Assembly (NCBI RefSeq): GCF_025997995.1
Contig: NZ_AP026683.1
Coordinates: 2,232,501-2,296,500, forward strand
Direction of reading: 5' to 3'
DNA: 64,000 bases
Source: Sediminibacterium sp. TEGAF015
GTDB taxonomy: Bacteria > Bacteroidota > Bacteroidia > Chitinophagales > Chitinophagaceae
Shown here one piece after another: positions 10,162 to 18,956 of this stretch. How positions within the stretch are numbered: the first letter of the stretch is position 1; the number at the start of each line of letters is the position of its first letter. The translations under genes were made by a program, and so were the position numbers. Under the pieces are notes generated by a model. It saw only the letters and a program-made list of their open reading frames with translations. It did no database searches and was not told the DNA's origin.

Positions 10162-10722
10162 TTATTTGGCAACACCATTGGCCATGCCATTGGTTGCGGC
10201 AGTTGGAATACCATTAGCTGCAACAGGAATAGGCTTAGATGGTTCTTTAATTAGCTCAGGTAATTTTACTTTTTCCTTTGCCGCTAAATTATCTTCATAA
10301 ATCTTAATTAAACTTGGCAAATTAGGATCTGAACTTAGTTTCTTATCTACATCAATGGTTTCAATGATTTGCTTAATCTTATTGATTGTATTGGTATCGG
10401 GTACACTAATGATACAATCTAAGTCAGTCATTTCATCATTCTCAAAACGGTAGGTGTAAACTCTGCCGGAAATCTGACAGCCCTGCTTTACCTGTACTTT
10501 ACCTGTACAAAAAATATTTCCACTGAATTTACCGGACAATACCAATTCAGAGCAAATCAAGTCGCCATTGAACACGGAATTGGCCTCTAAAATCACTTTC
10601 TGCTTAGACAAAAGAGTTCCGTTAATACTGCTTTCAATTTTCATTGAATGCTTGGTCTTAAAATGACCTTCCATAAAAACCCCATCGGGTAAGGTAATCA
10701 ATACCTGGCTTTGATCTATCAT
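10162..10722 (-). CDS. Bactofilin (polymer-forming cytoskeletal protein)
   Basis: 186 residues. The central part (about 10-105) has the bactofilin right-handed beta-helix pattern of short repeated strands with small and hydrophobic residues: GVFMEGHFKTKHSMKIESSINGTL in sense, then VFNGDLICSEL, SGKFSGNIFCTGKVQVKQGCQISGRVYTYRF. Bactofilins polymerise without nucleotide and act as scaffolds for envelope or polarity functions. The tail (about 115-186) is flexible, with proline and alanine-rich segments (KLPELIKEPSKPIPVAA, ending in NG repeats), as is usual for the unstructured ends of the family. It is monocistronic, with a terminator downstream. No M23 peptidase partner is adjacent. Confidence 0.85.
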   Translation of the reverse strand: MIDQSQVLITLPDGVFMEGHFKTKHSMKIESSINGTLLSKQKVILEANSVFNGDLICSELVLSGKFSGNIFCTGKVQVKQGCQISGRVYTYRFENDEMTDLDCIISVPDTNTINKIKQIIETIDVDKKLSSDPNLPSLIKIYEDNLAAKEKVKLPELIKEPSKPIPVAANGIPTAATNGMANGVAK

Positions 10723-10942
10723 AACGCAATGTTTTTAGGTAAAGGGGGAAGACGAATCTAATCAATTATTCCCCAAAACAGGATAAAATATGATAAAAAA
10801 TTATATTTTGTATATCTGGTAGGGAGGAGTGCCCTCTATTTTCGGTGAGCAAGAGAAAAGGATTGTCTCATTTCCTTATCACTCTTCTCGTAAACTAAAC
10901 TAACTTAGTTACCAACGAATCTTCTCAACCCAATTCAACAAA

Positions 10943-11668
10943 ATGAAATTCACCTCCTTGATTGCTGCTATTATTATTTGCTTTTGCCTGGCCTGCTCCA
11001 GTTCTACACAGGAACCTAATATTTTATCTGAAAAAGAAAAAGCCGAAGGATGGGTTTTGTTATTTGATGGTAAAACCACCAATGGCTGGCATATGTTCAG
11101 CAAACCTGAGATGAAGCATAGCTGGAAGGCAGTAGATGGGGAATTAACAACGGTAAGTACTGATACCACAGGTACACATGGCGATATTGTTACCGATGGG
11201 GTATATGAAAATTATGAACTAGTTTTTGAATGGAAGATTGCACGTGAAGGAAATAGTGGCGTATTCATTAACGTACAGGACGATACCAGCTATATGGCAA
11301 CCTGGGCAACTGGTCCTGAATACCAGTTGTTAGACAACCCCAATATGCAACCTGGCTACCTGGATGGTGGAAAAAAGGGGGCGGGTGCCCTTTACGGTTT
11401 AGCTCCCATCAAAAACAAAGTTGAACCCAAACCTGCAGGAGAATGGAACCAAAGCAAAATTGTACAGGTAAATGGCAAGATCAGTTTCTGGTTAAACGGT
11501 ATACAAACAAGTGAAGCACAAATAGGATCTGAGGAATGGAATAAAATGGTGGCTGGAAGTAAATTGGCGATATTCCCCGATTTCGGAAAATCAACCAAAG
11601 GTCATATCGGATTACAAGACTGGTCTAAGGGCGTTTCTTTCAGAAATATCAAAATCAAAACACTTTAA
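10943..11668 (+). CDS. DUF1080 (3-keto-glycoside hydrolase-like) lipoprotein
   Basis: 241 residues. The N-terminus (hydrophobic to ICFCLACSSS) ends in a lipobox with the lipidated cysteine near residue 18, so it is a membrane lipoprotein. The rest is one DUF1080 domain, a concanavalin-like beta sandwich. It opens with EGWVLLFDGKTTNGWHMFS and contains YENYELVFEWKIAREGNSGVF, TGPEYQLLDN, a GALYGL turn and IVQVNGKISFWLNG. DUF1080 members are widespread in Bacteroidota, and some act on 3-keto-disaccharides or 3-keto-glucosides. The activity of this one is not determinable. The start was chosen at the ATG that opens the signal sequence. It may share a transcript with the M1 peptidase 42 bases downstream. 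Confidence 0.85.
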   Translation: MKFTSLIAAIIICFCLACSSSTQEPNILSEKEKAEGWVLLFDGKTTNGWHMFSKPEMKHSWKAVDGELTTVSTDTTGTHGDIVTDGVYENYELVFEWKIAREGNSGVFINVQDDTSYMATWATGPEYQLLDNPNMQPGYLDGGKKGAGALYGLAPIKNKVEPKPAGEWNQSKIVQVNGKISFWLNGIQTSEAQIGSEEWNKMVAGSKLAIFPDFGKSTKGHIGLQDWSKGVSFRNIKIKTL

Positions 11669-11710
11669 TTCATTTCACTTAATTAATTCCGATCACTTAA
11701 AAGCATCCTT

Positions 11711-13414
11711 ATGATATCTCATAAACCCAATCGTTTAATAAAATGCGCTCACATTATTGCTGCTGTTGGTTTTGTTACGCTTACACAAATATTCACTTTG
11801 CCCAATAGTTACGGACAAATGAATAGCACAGAAACAAACTCTGTTCAGAAAACAGATATTGGCAAACTATCATCTGGAGGCAAATTGAAACCGGTTCAGG
11901 CCAATATGGATATTAGAAAATATAGTCTTAACCTGGATGTAGATATTGCCAATAAATTCATCAAGGGCAATACCACCGTAAATCTACAATTGAAAAATGC
12001 GGCAGACACCATTTTGTTAGACCTGATTCAACACTTCCATATTGAAGCAATTAAAGTAGATGGCAAACCGGTTTCCTTTGATCACAAAGAAGAAAAGATT
12101 TTCATTAAGGGAAATGGATTCGACAAAACCAATCAATTTGGCGCGGGCAATCATAGCGTGTTCATTGCCTACAGTGGTAACCCACCTGAAGCCATAAGAC
12201 CACCATGGCTAGGTGGATTCACCTGGGCTAAAGATCGTTCAGGAAATGACTGGGTTTCAATCAATATTCAGAAAGAGGGGGGAAGAATGTACTTTCCTTG
12301 TAAGGACCATCCCAGTGACGAACCCAACGAAGGCGTTGAAATGAATATAACAGTTCCTAAAGGCTTAACTGTTGCAGGTCCGGGCCTCTTACAAAAAACA
12401 GTTACAAAAAAAGACAAGACCAGTTTCTTCTGGAAAACCAATTATACCATCAGTAATTATTGCGTATTATTCAATATTGGAAAGTATGCCGTAGTAAAAG
12501 ATAGCTATACCACTATAAACGGAAATGTGGTACCTATTGAATATTATATTCTGGAAGAAGATATTGCCCAGGCTAAAAGAGTAATTGAAGCCAAAAAGCG
12601 CGATAGTAAAATCTTAGAAAAATATTTTGGAGAGTATCCCTGGTACAAAGAAAAAATTGGCATTGCTGCTGTTCCGAATTCTGGTATGGAACACCAAACC
12701 ATGATTACTTTCGACAATAAGTTTATTTTCACAACAGTCGGTGGCCAGGAGTACTCTGCCAACCTGTTTCATGAATATGCGCACGAATGGTGGGCTAATA
12801 AAGTAACCAATAAAGACTGGGCTCATATGTGGATTCAGGAAGGTATTGGTACCTATGCAGAAGCATTAGCCATGTATGAATTGGGAGGCCAGGATGAGTA
12901 CAATAAGATTATTGCAGCCCACAAAAGAGGAGTTCGTTATAAAAAACCATTGGTGGGTGGTGAAGAATTATCTGAAGATGAAACCTATGCTGGAAATGAT
13001 ATTTATACAAAGGGCTCTTTTTTCATGCACAGTCTTCGTTATGTATTGGGAGACGATGTATTTTTTAAAACGCTGAAGCAACTGGCTACAGATGAAGCAT
13101 ATACTTATGACAACACGGTAACCACCACCGATGTGGAACAACTATTCAGCAAAGCAGCCGGCTATTCATTAAAACCCTTTTTTGATTTTCATTTACGAAC
13201 AACACAGTTAATGGAAGTCTCTATTAAGGAAACCGGTTACCAGCAATATCAGATTAAACCCCTGAATTATTTCATGGATCTTCCTTATGAAGTTACCATC
13301 AATGGAAAGCCTAGTAGATTGACAATTGGAAAAGAAGGAGTTACCGTTAAAAGCGCTAGCCTTCCTTTGGTAGATGCAGCAGGGTATTATTTGAAGAAGC
13401 TTACAATTCAATAA
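11711..13414 (+). CDS. Secreted M1 family aminopeptidase-like metallopeptidase
   Basis: 567 residues with an N-terminal signal segment (about 12-36, ending NSYGQ). The N-terminal saddle domain begins IRKYSLNLDVDI and contains IKGNTTVNLQL. The exopeptidase motif appears as NSGMEHQTMITF, with GMEH in place of the usual GMEN. The zinc site is HEYAHEWW (H354, H358) with the third ligand in QEGIGTYAEA. Only the N-terminal, catalytic and short C-terminal parts are present, so it is a compact periplasmic M1 enzyme. It is followed by a 55-base gap and the convergent FAD oxidoreductase. Peptidase family sure; whether it removes N-terminal residues or has a narrower role is unknown. Confidence 0.9.
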   Translation: MISHKPNRLIKCAHIIAAVGFVTLTQIFTLPNSYGQMNSTETNSVQKTDIGKLSSGGKLKPVQANMDIRKYSLNLDVDIANKFIKGNTTVNLQLKNAADTILLDLIQHFHIEAIKVDGKPVSFDHKEEKIFIKGNGFDKTNQFGAGNHSVFIAYSGNPPEAIRPPWLGGFTWAKDRSGNDWVSINIQKEGGRMYFPCKDHPSDEPNEGVEMNITVPKGLTVAGPGLLQKTVTKKDKTSFFWKTNYTISNYCVLFNIGKYAVVKDSYTTINGNVVPIEYYILEEDIAQAKRVIEAKKRDSKILEKYFGEYPWYKEKIGIAAVPNSGMEHQTMITFDNKFIFTTVGGQEYSANLFHEYAHEWWANKVTNKDWAHMWIQEGIGTYAEALAMYELGGQDEYNKIIAAHKRGVRYKKPLVGGEELSEDETYAGNDIYTKGSFFMHSLRYVLGDDVFFKTLKQLATDEAYTYDNTVTTTDVEQLFSKAAGYSLKPFFDFHLRTTQLMEVSIKETGYQQYQIKPLNYFMDLPYEVTINGKPSRLTIGKEGVTVKSASLPLVDAAGYYLKKLTIQ

Positions 13415-13469
13415 AGCGCAAATTAATTAGCGTTTTCAACGCAGTTAGCTATTGGTTGTTATACTGTAT

Positions 13470-15449
13470 TTAATTTAAAAGCTGACCTAGATAATTCACT
13501 TCTCTATTATTGAAAGGATCAATGGTTGCATTCAACAACACAGCCAACTCTAATCGGGTAATTGGCATGGATGGATCAAAGTAGCCTAACTTCCATTGTA
13601 TCCAGGCTTGTTGAATTTGTGCAGTGAATATTTTTTTATCGGAAAAATTCCAATCAATTCGATGATTTGATTTGGCATTGTTGTTTTTTGCATCAGTTAG
13701 ATTAGTACTAGTAGTAACCCCATTTCGCGATTGCTTATCATTAGCTTCTTTTAGAATAAAATCAATAGTTTCTGAGAGAGTGATTCTTTTTGGTGATATA
13801 TCCTCAATGGTAAAATAAGGCGCAATGTCTTTTACCAATTCTGCTCTGTTCACTAATGAGTCTGGATGAAAATACGTTCTGTTGGCCCAACCCGTAGGTA
13901 CTCCCTGTCCTTTCAGTATTCCGGTTGCCCCAATTTTCTGCACCGCATCAAAATGCGGATGCGAAACAGAAATATCAAAATAAGGCATGATATACGCATT
14001 GCTGGCAAGCAATGCGGATTGTACTTTTCTTACGGATACTTTTGATGCTTGGATATTTTCTTTTGCGGCAGTAGCAGCTAAGGTTCCCGCTGCTTGACCA
14101 ATTAGTAAAGCAATGGCCTGTAATCGGGTTGTACCATTCACCACATTGGAAACACTAATGCTTTTTTCAGCTACAATGAGTCCATTGGTATTTACAGGAA
14201 TCAATGCACCCAACGGAATATTAAAAGAAGGTACTCCATAAAAATCAAGGTGTTGTGGTGCTTCCGGATTTTTCTTATGATGATGATCAATCGGGTAATC
14301 GCCTACTGCAATGCCAGTTCTGTACAGTGGGTTCTCCAATTGAAAGGGTTTGGAAATATGATGAACATCCATTCTCACCAATCCCTTAACCCTTCTGCTT
14401 TCGCGATGATAGGGAATGATGGGAAAACGATCCGGTGTTGGATACTCATCATCGGCAAAACCGAGCTGCTTAAACCCTAACTGATGTTGAATAAAATAAA
14501 CAAAGCGCAACGTTTGCTCATTGGCTTTTTGCAATGCGCTGTTTCGTTCGGCCTCGTTCAACTCAACAACATTCAAATAAATATCATTGCCATAACCCGG
14601 CCAGTTGATCATGTATTTATTATTCGGCAACTTTCCATAGTTCAGCATTTTTTGTGCATCTACATTCGGTTTTTGCCTTTTCTTATTCATATAATAGTCG
14701 GTACAGGCACCATCAAATTCTGCGGGATCATAATTGGGGGGTCGCACAATGGTGCAGTCTTTTCCAACACCATAATCTTTCAGAATGGCTACATAGGTAA
14801 TATCCTGTACAATATTATTACTGGGACCCTTGTGTACATTCTCTTTAGTAATATCATTCGATTCCATTCCCAAATCATATGCTACACCAGCATTGGCCAG
14901 TACATCTCCCAACTCAGTGGCATCAATCAACTGCTTTGCATAAATAATAATCCGTTCTCCTGTTTGAGTATGTGTAAACTCAGCACCTTTAATCCCTCGG
15001 TTTTCTGTAATGACTTTATTAAAGCGAAGCTGATATTTTAAAGAAAGGTTGTTAGTGGCTGCGGCCATTCTTTTGAAAATGCTATCGCCCACATGTGGTT
15101 CAAACAAGGTATTACTCACCCATCCGGTGGAAACTTTATTAGGACCTCCATACACTTTGTATAAGGCAGAACGAAACTCGCCGAAGATTCCGGAAGGCAG
15201 ATTGTGATTCCCGTCAAATGCGCAGACACCGGCTGCTGTAATCATTCCTCCCAGCCAGGTACTGGGTTCGGCTATAATGGTTTGTGCACCCATTCTGGCA
15301 GATTGAATGCCAGCGGCAATTCCGCTGGCACTCGCACCTACCACCAATACATCGGTTCTAAAAACTTGTTGCCCATGAGTTGATTGTATTGCCAACATAA
15401 AAAGGAATACAAAAGTTCCTCTAACTAATATTCGCGTGAACCAACTCAT
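13470..15449 (-). CDS. Secreted FAD-dependent oxidoreductase with C-terminal SLH-like segments
   Basis: 659 residues. After a signal peptide (to about THGQQ, residue 28) comes a Rossmann dinucleotide site, VLVVGASASGIAAGIQSARMG, and a typical FAD_oxidored middle (STWLGGMITAAGVCAFDG; IDATELGDVLANAGV; LIVAEKSISVSNVVNGTTRLQ; IGQAAGTLAA). From about residue 495, two stretches resemble S-layer-homology repeats: KIGATGILKGQG with YFHPDSLVNRAELVKDI, and near 620 GYFDPSMPITRLELAVLL. The domain family occurs in secreted polysaccharide-associated proteins of Bacteroidota, but its electron acceptor and substrate are unknown. The gene is 11 bases downstream of the S9 peptidase stop, so they are probably co-transcribed. 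Confidence 0.85.
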   Translation of the reverse strand: MSWFTRILVRGTFVFLFMLAIQSTHGQQVFRTDVLVVGASASGIAAGIQSARMGAQTIIAEPSTWLGGMITAAGVCAFDGNHNLPSGIFGEFRSALYKVYGGPNKVSTGWVSNTLFEPHVGDSIFKRMAAATNNLSLKYQLRFNKVITENRGIKGAEFTHTQTGERIIIYAKQLIDATELGDVLANAGVAYDLGMESNDITKENVHKGPSNNIVQDITYVAILKDYGVGKDCTIVRPPNYDPAEFDGACTDYYMNKKRQKPNVDAQKMLNYGKLPNNKYMINWPGYGNDIYLNVVELNEAERNSALQKANEQTLRFVYFIQHQLGFKQLGFADDEYPTPDRFPIIPYHRESRRVKGLVRMDVHHISKPFQLENPLYRTGIAVGDYPIDHHHKKNPEAPQHLDFYGVPSFNIPLGALIPVNTNGLIVAEKSISVSNVVNGTTRLQAIALLIGQAAGTLAATAAKENIQASKVSVRKVQSALLASNAYIMPYFDISVSHPHFDAVQKIGATGILKGQGVPTGWANRTYFHPDSLVNRAELVKDIAPYFTIEDISPKRITLSETIDFILKEANDKQSRNGVTTSTNLTDAKNNNAKSNHRIDWNFSDKKIFTAQIQQAWIQWKLGYFDPSMPITRLELAVLLNATIDPFNNREVNYLGQLLN

Positions 15450-15460
15450 ATGCCTGTTTT

Positions 15461-17479
15461 TTATTTAAGGTATTTATTAAACCAGCTAATATATCTGTCA
15501 AAACGATCTTTTATATAACTGGGCACTGAAATACCATGGAACTGTCCAGGATAAATGATCAGTTCTGTTGGGGTTCCTATAGAACGAAGCGCTTGATACA
15601 TTTGCTCTGTTCCTACAGATGGCACATTAAAATCTTTTTCGCCCACCATGAACTGTGTAGGCGTTTTAATTTTATCAGCCTGCAAGAATGGATAAGATAT
15701 TTTTAAATAGCGATCTATATTTTTCCAAGGGGCACCAAGTTCATTATCGTATTGATTGATATATTGATCAACGCCATATAAAGAAGAAACCATGGCAACC
15801 CCCGCACCACTGCTGGCGGCTTTGAATCTTGTATCGGTTGCAATTAAATAGTCGGTTAACATCCCTCCATAACTCCAGCCAACAATACCTAATTTGTCCT
15901 TATCGGCCCAGCCCTTTGCAACTACATAGTCTACAGCACCATGAATATCTTTTACTTCTTTATTACCCCAGTCTGCGCTGATGGTTTTGGAATATTCCCA
16001 TCCTCTGCCACTGCTTCCGCGGTAATTCACTCCTACAACCATATAACCAGCACCGGATAACATTTGTCTCGTTAAATCAAATCCATATTCGTCCTGTGCT
16101 ACAGGTCCGCCATGTATATAAAATAAGGTTGGTAGTTTTTGTGTTGCAGAAACACCAGCTGGTCTGAAAGCAATGCTTGATACATTGGCACCATCCACAC
16201 TGGTAGAACTGAACCCCTCAACAGAAGACAATTCTAGTGGTGCAACAAATTCGTCCTGGTGTTTGGTAAGCCTTCTCGGAATTCCATTTTCAACTGCATA
16301 CAATTCAGTCGGCAGTTGCGGTTCACTCATAGCAGCTAGCCAGTTATTGGGACTATGTGCTTGAAGAGCAGAATAGGCTTTTTTACCACCAGCAACTTTT
16401 GTTAGTCCACCTGTAGCCAAGTTAAACTGACCAATATATCTTTCTCTATCATCTGAAATTAAAACAGCAATCTGCGATCCGTCTTTGGTAAACTTAATAT
16501 TGCTTACAGGTCTATCCAGTGATTTTGATAAGGGCTTGGGGGCACTTACTCCGCTGGCATCCACAACATGCAAAATCATTTGTTGATAAGCCGTGTAGCC
16601 TTCTGTTGAAGAACTTAAATAGGCAATGGTTTTGCTATCTGGACTCCACACGGGGCTTTCATCTTCTCCGGGCCATTTTGTCAATTGCCTGGCTGGCGCT
16701 TTGGGCTTGGCTTCCATTACAAAAATATCGGTATTGATATTTCTATCAGGATCTGCAGTGGTGTTGCTCACAAAAGCAATTTGCTTTCCATCTGGGCTGA
16801 ATACGGCACCGGTTTGATCAAACTCGCCGCTGGTTAATGTGTCTATTTTATTGCTGGCAACATCTAACAGATACAAGTGAATGGGATCTCTTTTGGTGAT
16901 ATAACCTACCACATCCTGTTTAAACTTATAACGATCAATTACAATGGGCTTTGGTGTTTTAGGCTTGGAGGTATCCGCCAGTGTTTTGATGGTCATCAAA
17001 ATTTTTTTGCCATCCGGACTCCAGGAATAATCCATTAAGTTGGTCTTCAAATTTGTCAGCTTCTTGCCTTCTCCACCCAAACGATTCATTAACCAAATTT
17101 GTGCATTGGTTTCTCCATTACGGGAAGAAACAAAGGAAAGATATTTCCCATCCGGGCTCCAGCGTGGCTGCGATTCCGCATCTGGGCTATTGGTTAGTTG
17201 AATGTTTTGTTTGCCATCCCAGCTTACCATCCAGATATCCGTATTGCGCTTGTTCTGTGATGAATCAACAGAGGACAATGTGTAGGCAATCCAAGTTCCT
17301 TCTGGAGAGACCTGTGGATCACCCAAATTTTGTAAACGATATACATCCGATGGCTGGATTTTTCTTTTGGAAGACATTGTTGCTTTGGCAGCCTGACCTT
17401 CGTTAGATGTTTGTGCATCTGACGAATGAAGCAGACAGCCCATTGCCGCAAATAGCAGGTACTGTTTTTTTAAATTCAT
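15461..17479 (-). CDS. Secreted S9 family prolyl-oligopeptidase-like peptidase
   Basis: 672 residues with a signal peptide (to about SSDAQ, residue 23). The N-terminal half is a TolB-like beta propeller with repeated D-P-x-W-S-P-D-G-K motifs (for example PRWSPDGKYLSFVS, DYSWSPDGKKILM, PVWSPDSKTIAYLS). The C-terminal alpha/beta hydrolase has YIHGGPVAQDEYGF for the oxyanion region, VNYRGSSGRG, nucleophile elbow GWSYGG, acid GEKDFNVP and histidine PGQFHGIS. This is the acylaminoacyl-peptidase/DPP type, which cleaves short peptides. It likely acts in the periplasm on imported oligopeptides. It heads a two-gene run with the FAD oxidoreductase. Confidence 0.92.
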   Translation of the reverse strand: MNLKKQYLLFAAMGCLLHSSDAQTSNEGQAAKATMSSKRKIQPSDVYRLQNLGDPQVSPEGTWIAYTLSSVDSSQNKRNTDIWMVSWDGKQNIQLTNSPDAESQPRWSPDGKYLSFVSSRNGETNAQIWLMNRLGGEGKKLTNLKTNLMDYSWSPDGKKILMTIKTLADTSKPKTPKPIVIDRYKFKQDVVGYITKRDPIHLYLLDVASNKIDTLTSGEFDQTGAVFSPDGKQIAFVSNTTADPDRNINTDIFVMEAKPKAPARQLTKWPGEDESPVWSPDSKTIAYLSSSTEGYTAYQQMILHVVDASGVSAPKPLSKSLDRPVSNIKFTKDGSQIAVLISDDRERYIGQFNLATGGLTKVAGGKKAYSALQAHSPNNWLAAMSEPQLPTELYAVENGIPRRLTKHQDEFVAPLELSSVEGFSSTSVDGANVSSIAFRPAGVSATQKLPTLFYIHGGPVAQDEYGFDLTRQMLSGAGYMVVGVNYRGSSGRGWEYSKTISADWGNKEVKDIHGAVDYVVAKGWADKDKLGIVGWSYGGMLTDYLIATDTRFKAASSGAGVAMVSSLYGVDQYINQYDNELGAPWKNIDRYLKISYPFLQADKIKTPTQFMVGEKDFNVPSVGTEQMYQALRSIGTPTELIIYPGQFHGISVPSYIKDRFDRYISWFNKYLK

Positions 17480-17561
17480 GATTGAGATTTTAGGGGAATA
17501 AGAACTTAAATATAATTCATTTGAGAAAAGATTTCTTTAATACATTCACTAAAAATTACAG

Positions 17562-18074
17562 ATGAGATATTGGTTGACCTTGTTTTCTTTAATGGTGGCA
17601 TTGAACCTTTTTGCTCAAAAAAAAATTGACCGTACAACTTCATTTAATCTGAGCGGCACTATCAAAAACAAAGGGGTAATCAACTATCAGGATATTCTGG
17701 CTTGCAAATCTTATGAACTGGGAACTTTGTCACTGTTGAATCATGCCGGCGAAAAACGAAGCACTTTAACCAAATTAAAGGGAGTTCTTTTGAAAGATGT
17801 ATTGGAAAAATTAGAATATGAAACACCGGGACCCAGAGAACTTTCAGAATTTTATTTTACCATTATAGCAAGTGATCAATACAAAGTAGTCTATTCCTGG
17901 AATGAGCTATTCAATTCGCCAACCGGAAATACAGTATACCTGATTATAGAAAAAGAGGGGGTGAGCATAGATAAAATGGAGGATGCCATCTTACTAGTAA
18001 ATACTTCCGATTTTAAAACAGGCAGAAGACATGTTAAGGCTGTGAGCCAGATTATTGTTTCACGGGTAAAATAA
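17562..18074 (+). CDS. Small secreted protein resembling an oxidoreductase molybdopterin-binding fold
   Basis: 170 residues with a signal peptide (MRYWLTLFSLMVALNLFAQ). The mature part has the order of elements seen in short relatives of the molybdopterin-binding oxidoreductase domain: LSGTIKNKGVINYQDIL, LKGVLLKDVLEKL, FYFTIIASDQYKVVYSWNELF and a final GRRHVKAVSQIIV. The only cysteine after the signal region (in LACKSYELG) is not where the molybdenum-ligating cysteine lies in sulfite-oxidase-type proteins, so I doubt a metal cofactor. It is monocistronic, convergent with the sirtuin gene 4 bases away, and 82 bases from the divergent S9 peptidase. Function unknown; the fold assignment is from pattern memory only. 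Confidence 0.6.
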   Translation: MRYWLTLFSLMVALNLFAQKKIDRTTSFNLSGTIKNKGVINYQDILACKSYELGTLSLLNHAGEKRSTLTKLKGVLLKDVLEKLEYETPGPRELSEFYFTIIASDQYKVVYSWNELFNSPTGNTVYLIIEKEGVSIDKMEDAILLVNTSDFKTGRRHVKAVSQIIVSRVK

Positions 18075-18078
18075 GCGT

Positions 18079-18801
18079 TTAGAAATACATCTTACAAAAT
18101 TCAGTAGCCGTTGACTGAATGATTTCAACGCCCGGTTGAAAAAAAGAAGGAGCTGGATTGGGGTCCACAACCATTATTCTTTTCTTGGCAAACAATGCTT
18201 CCTGCAAAGCGCCATAAGTAAAACCCACCGAATTGGAAGTGCCAATGAAAATAATGGTAGACGCTTCTTCCAGCCACTGCTGAGCCTTGCTGTACTGATA
18301 CAGTTCTGTATAATATTCATCAAATAGTAGAATATGAGGGCGCATTGAGTTTTGTTCATCAATGCTGCCGTCTTTCCGTATTCGAAAAAGATCAAATAGC
18401 TCCCGTTCCAGATGCGATTCGTCTACCGTATTCCATTCTGCTAAAACCAGTTCACTCCGATCAATTGCTTGTATGGTTCTTTTGAAATTTATATTCCCAT
18501 GAATTTCAATCAGTTTATCGGTTGCATGAGCTGCTTTATGGTGAAGGTTATCTATATTCTGCGTAATCAGTTTAACATTGCTTACCGCCAATATTTCATG
18601 GGCTTTATTAGGCAAAGCATCTTTACAACTTACAAAGCGGTGGTAATACCATTGCAAGAAGACGCTGGTATTGGTTCTGAAATTTCGATAGGTTGCCATT
18701 TCAGTTGGATTCTCATTCCACAAACCATTCTTGCCCCTGAAAGGCTGAATTCCTGATTCTACAGAGATACCCGCACCTGTTATGACAACTGTATTTTGCA
18801 T
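18079..18801 (-). CDS. Sir2-family NAD-dependent deacylase, divergent, without zinc cysteines
   Basis: 240 residues, the length of a bacterial sirtuin. NAD-binding motifs are present: ITGAGISVESGI (residues 8-18), PFRGKNGLW, LITQNIDNLHHKA and the catalytic histidine in IEIHGNI (H101). The C-terminal Rossmann part has IFIGTSNSVGFTYG and IMVVDPNP. The two Cys-x-x-Cys pairs that bind zinc in nearly all sirtuins are absent: only two cysteines exist, near residues 59 and 237, and both lie outside the zinc module. The chain instead reads through a charged segment (residues 110-150). The enzyme may still bind NAD and deacylate lysine, but stability or partner choice should differ. It is cytoplasmic and alone. 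Confidence 0.85.
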   Translation of the reverse strand: MQNTVVITGAGISVESGIQPFRGKNGLWNENPTEMATYRNFRTNTSVFLQWYYHRFVSCKDALPNKAHEILAVSNVKLITQNIDNLHHKAAHATDKLIEIHGNINFKRTIQAIDRSELVLAEWNTVDESHLERELFDLFRIRKDGSIDEQNSMRPHILLFDEYYTELYQYSKAQQWLEEASTIIFIGTSNSVGFTYGALQEALFAKKRIMVVDPNPAPSFFQPGVEIIQSTATEFCKMYF

Positions 18802-18956
18802 ATTTAAAAATAGACGTAAAAATGATACAATAATGATTGAAATAAATAGAAATTCAATACGTTTATTCTGCTAGATAGGCTGCAATTAATCGTTCTCTTG
18901 CATCTAAAGCAAACAAGCATTTATTTTCATTTACAAATCCAAGTTCCCCCCCACTC

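Noticed and set aside
13431..13443. GCGTT/AACGC hairpin between the M1 peptidase and the FAD oxidoreductase as a terminator
   Set aside because: Only five base pairs and no T run on either strand.
14484..15041. 185-codon plus-strand frame inside the FAD oxidoreductase
   Set aside because: Antisense shadow of a well-supported gene, with no recognisable domain.
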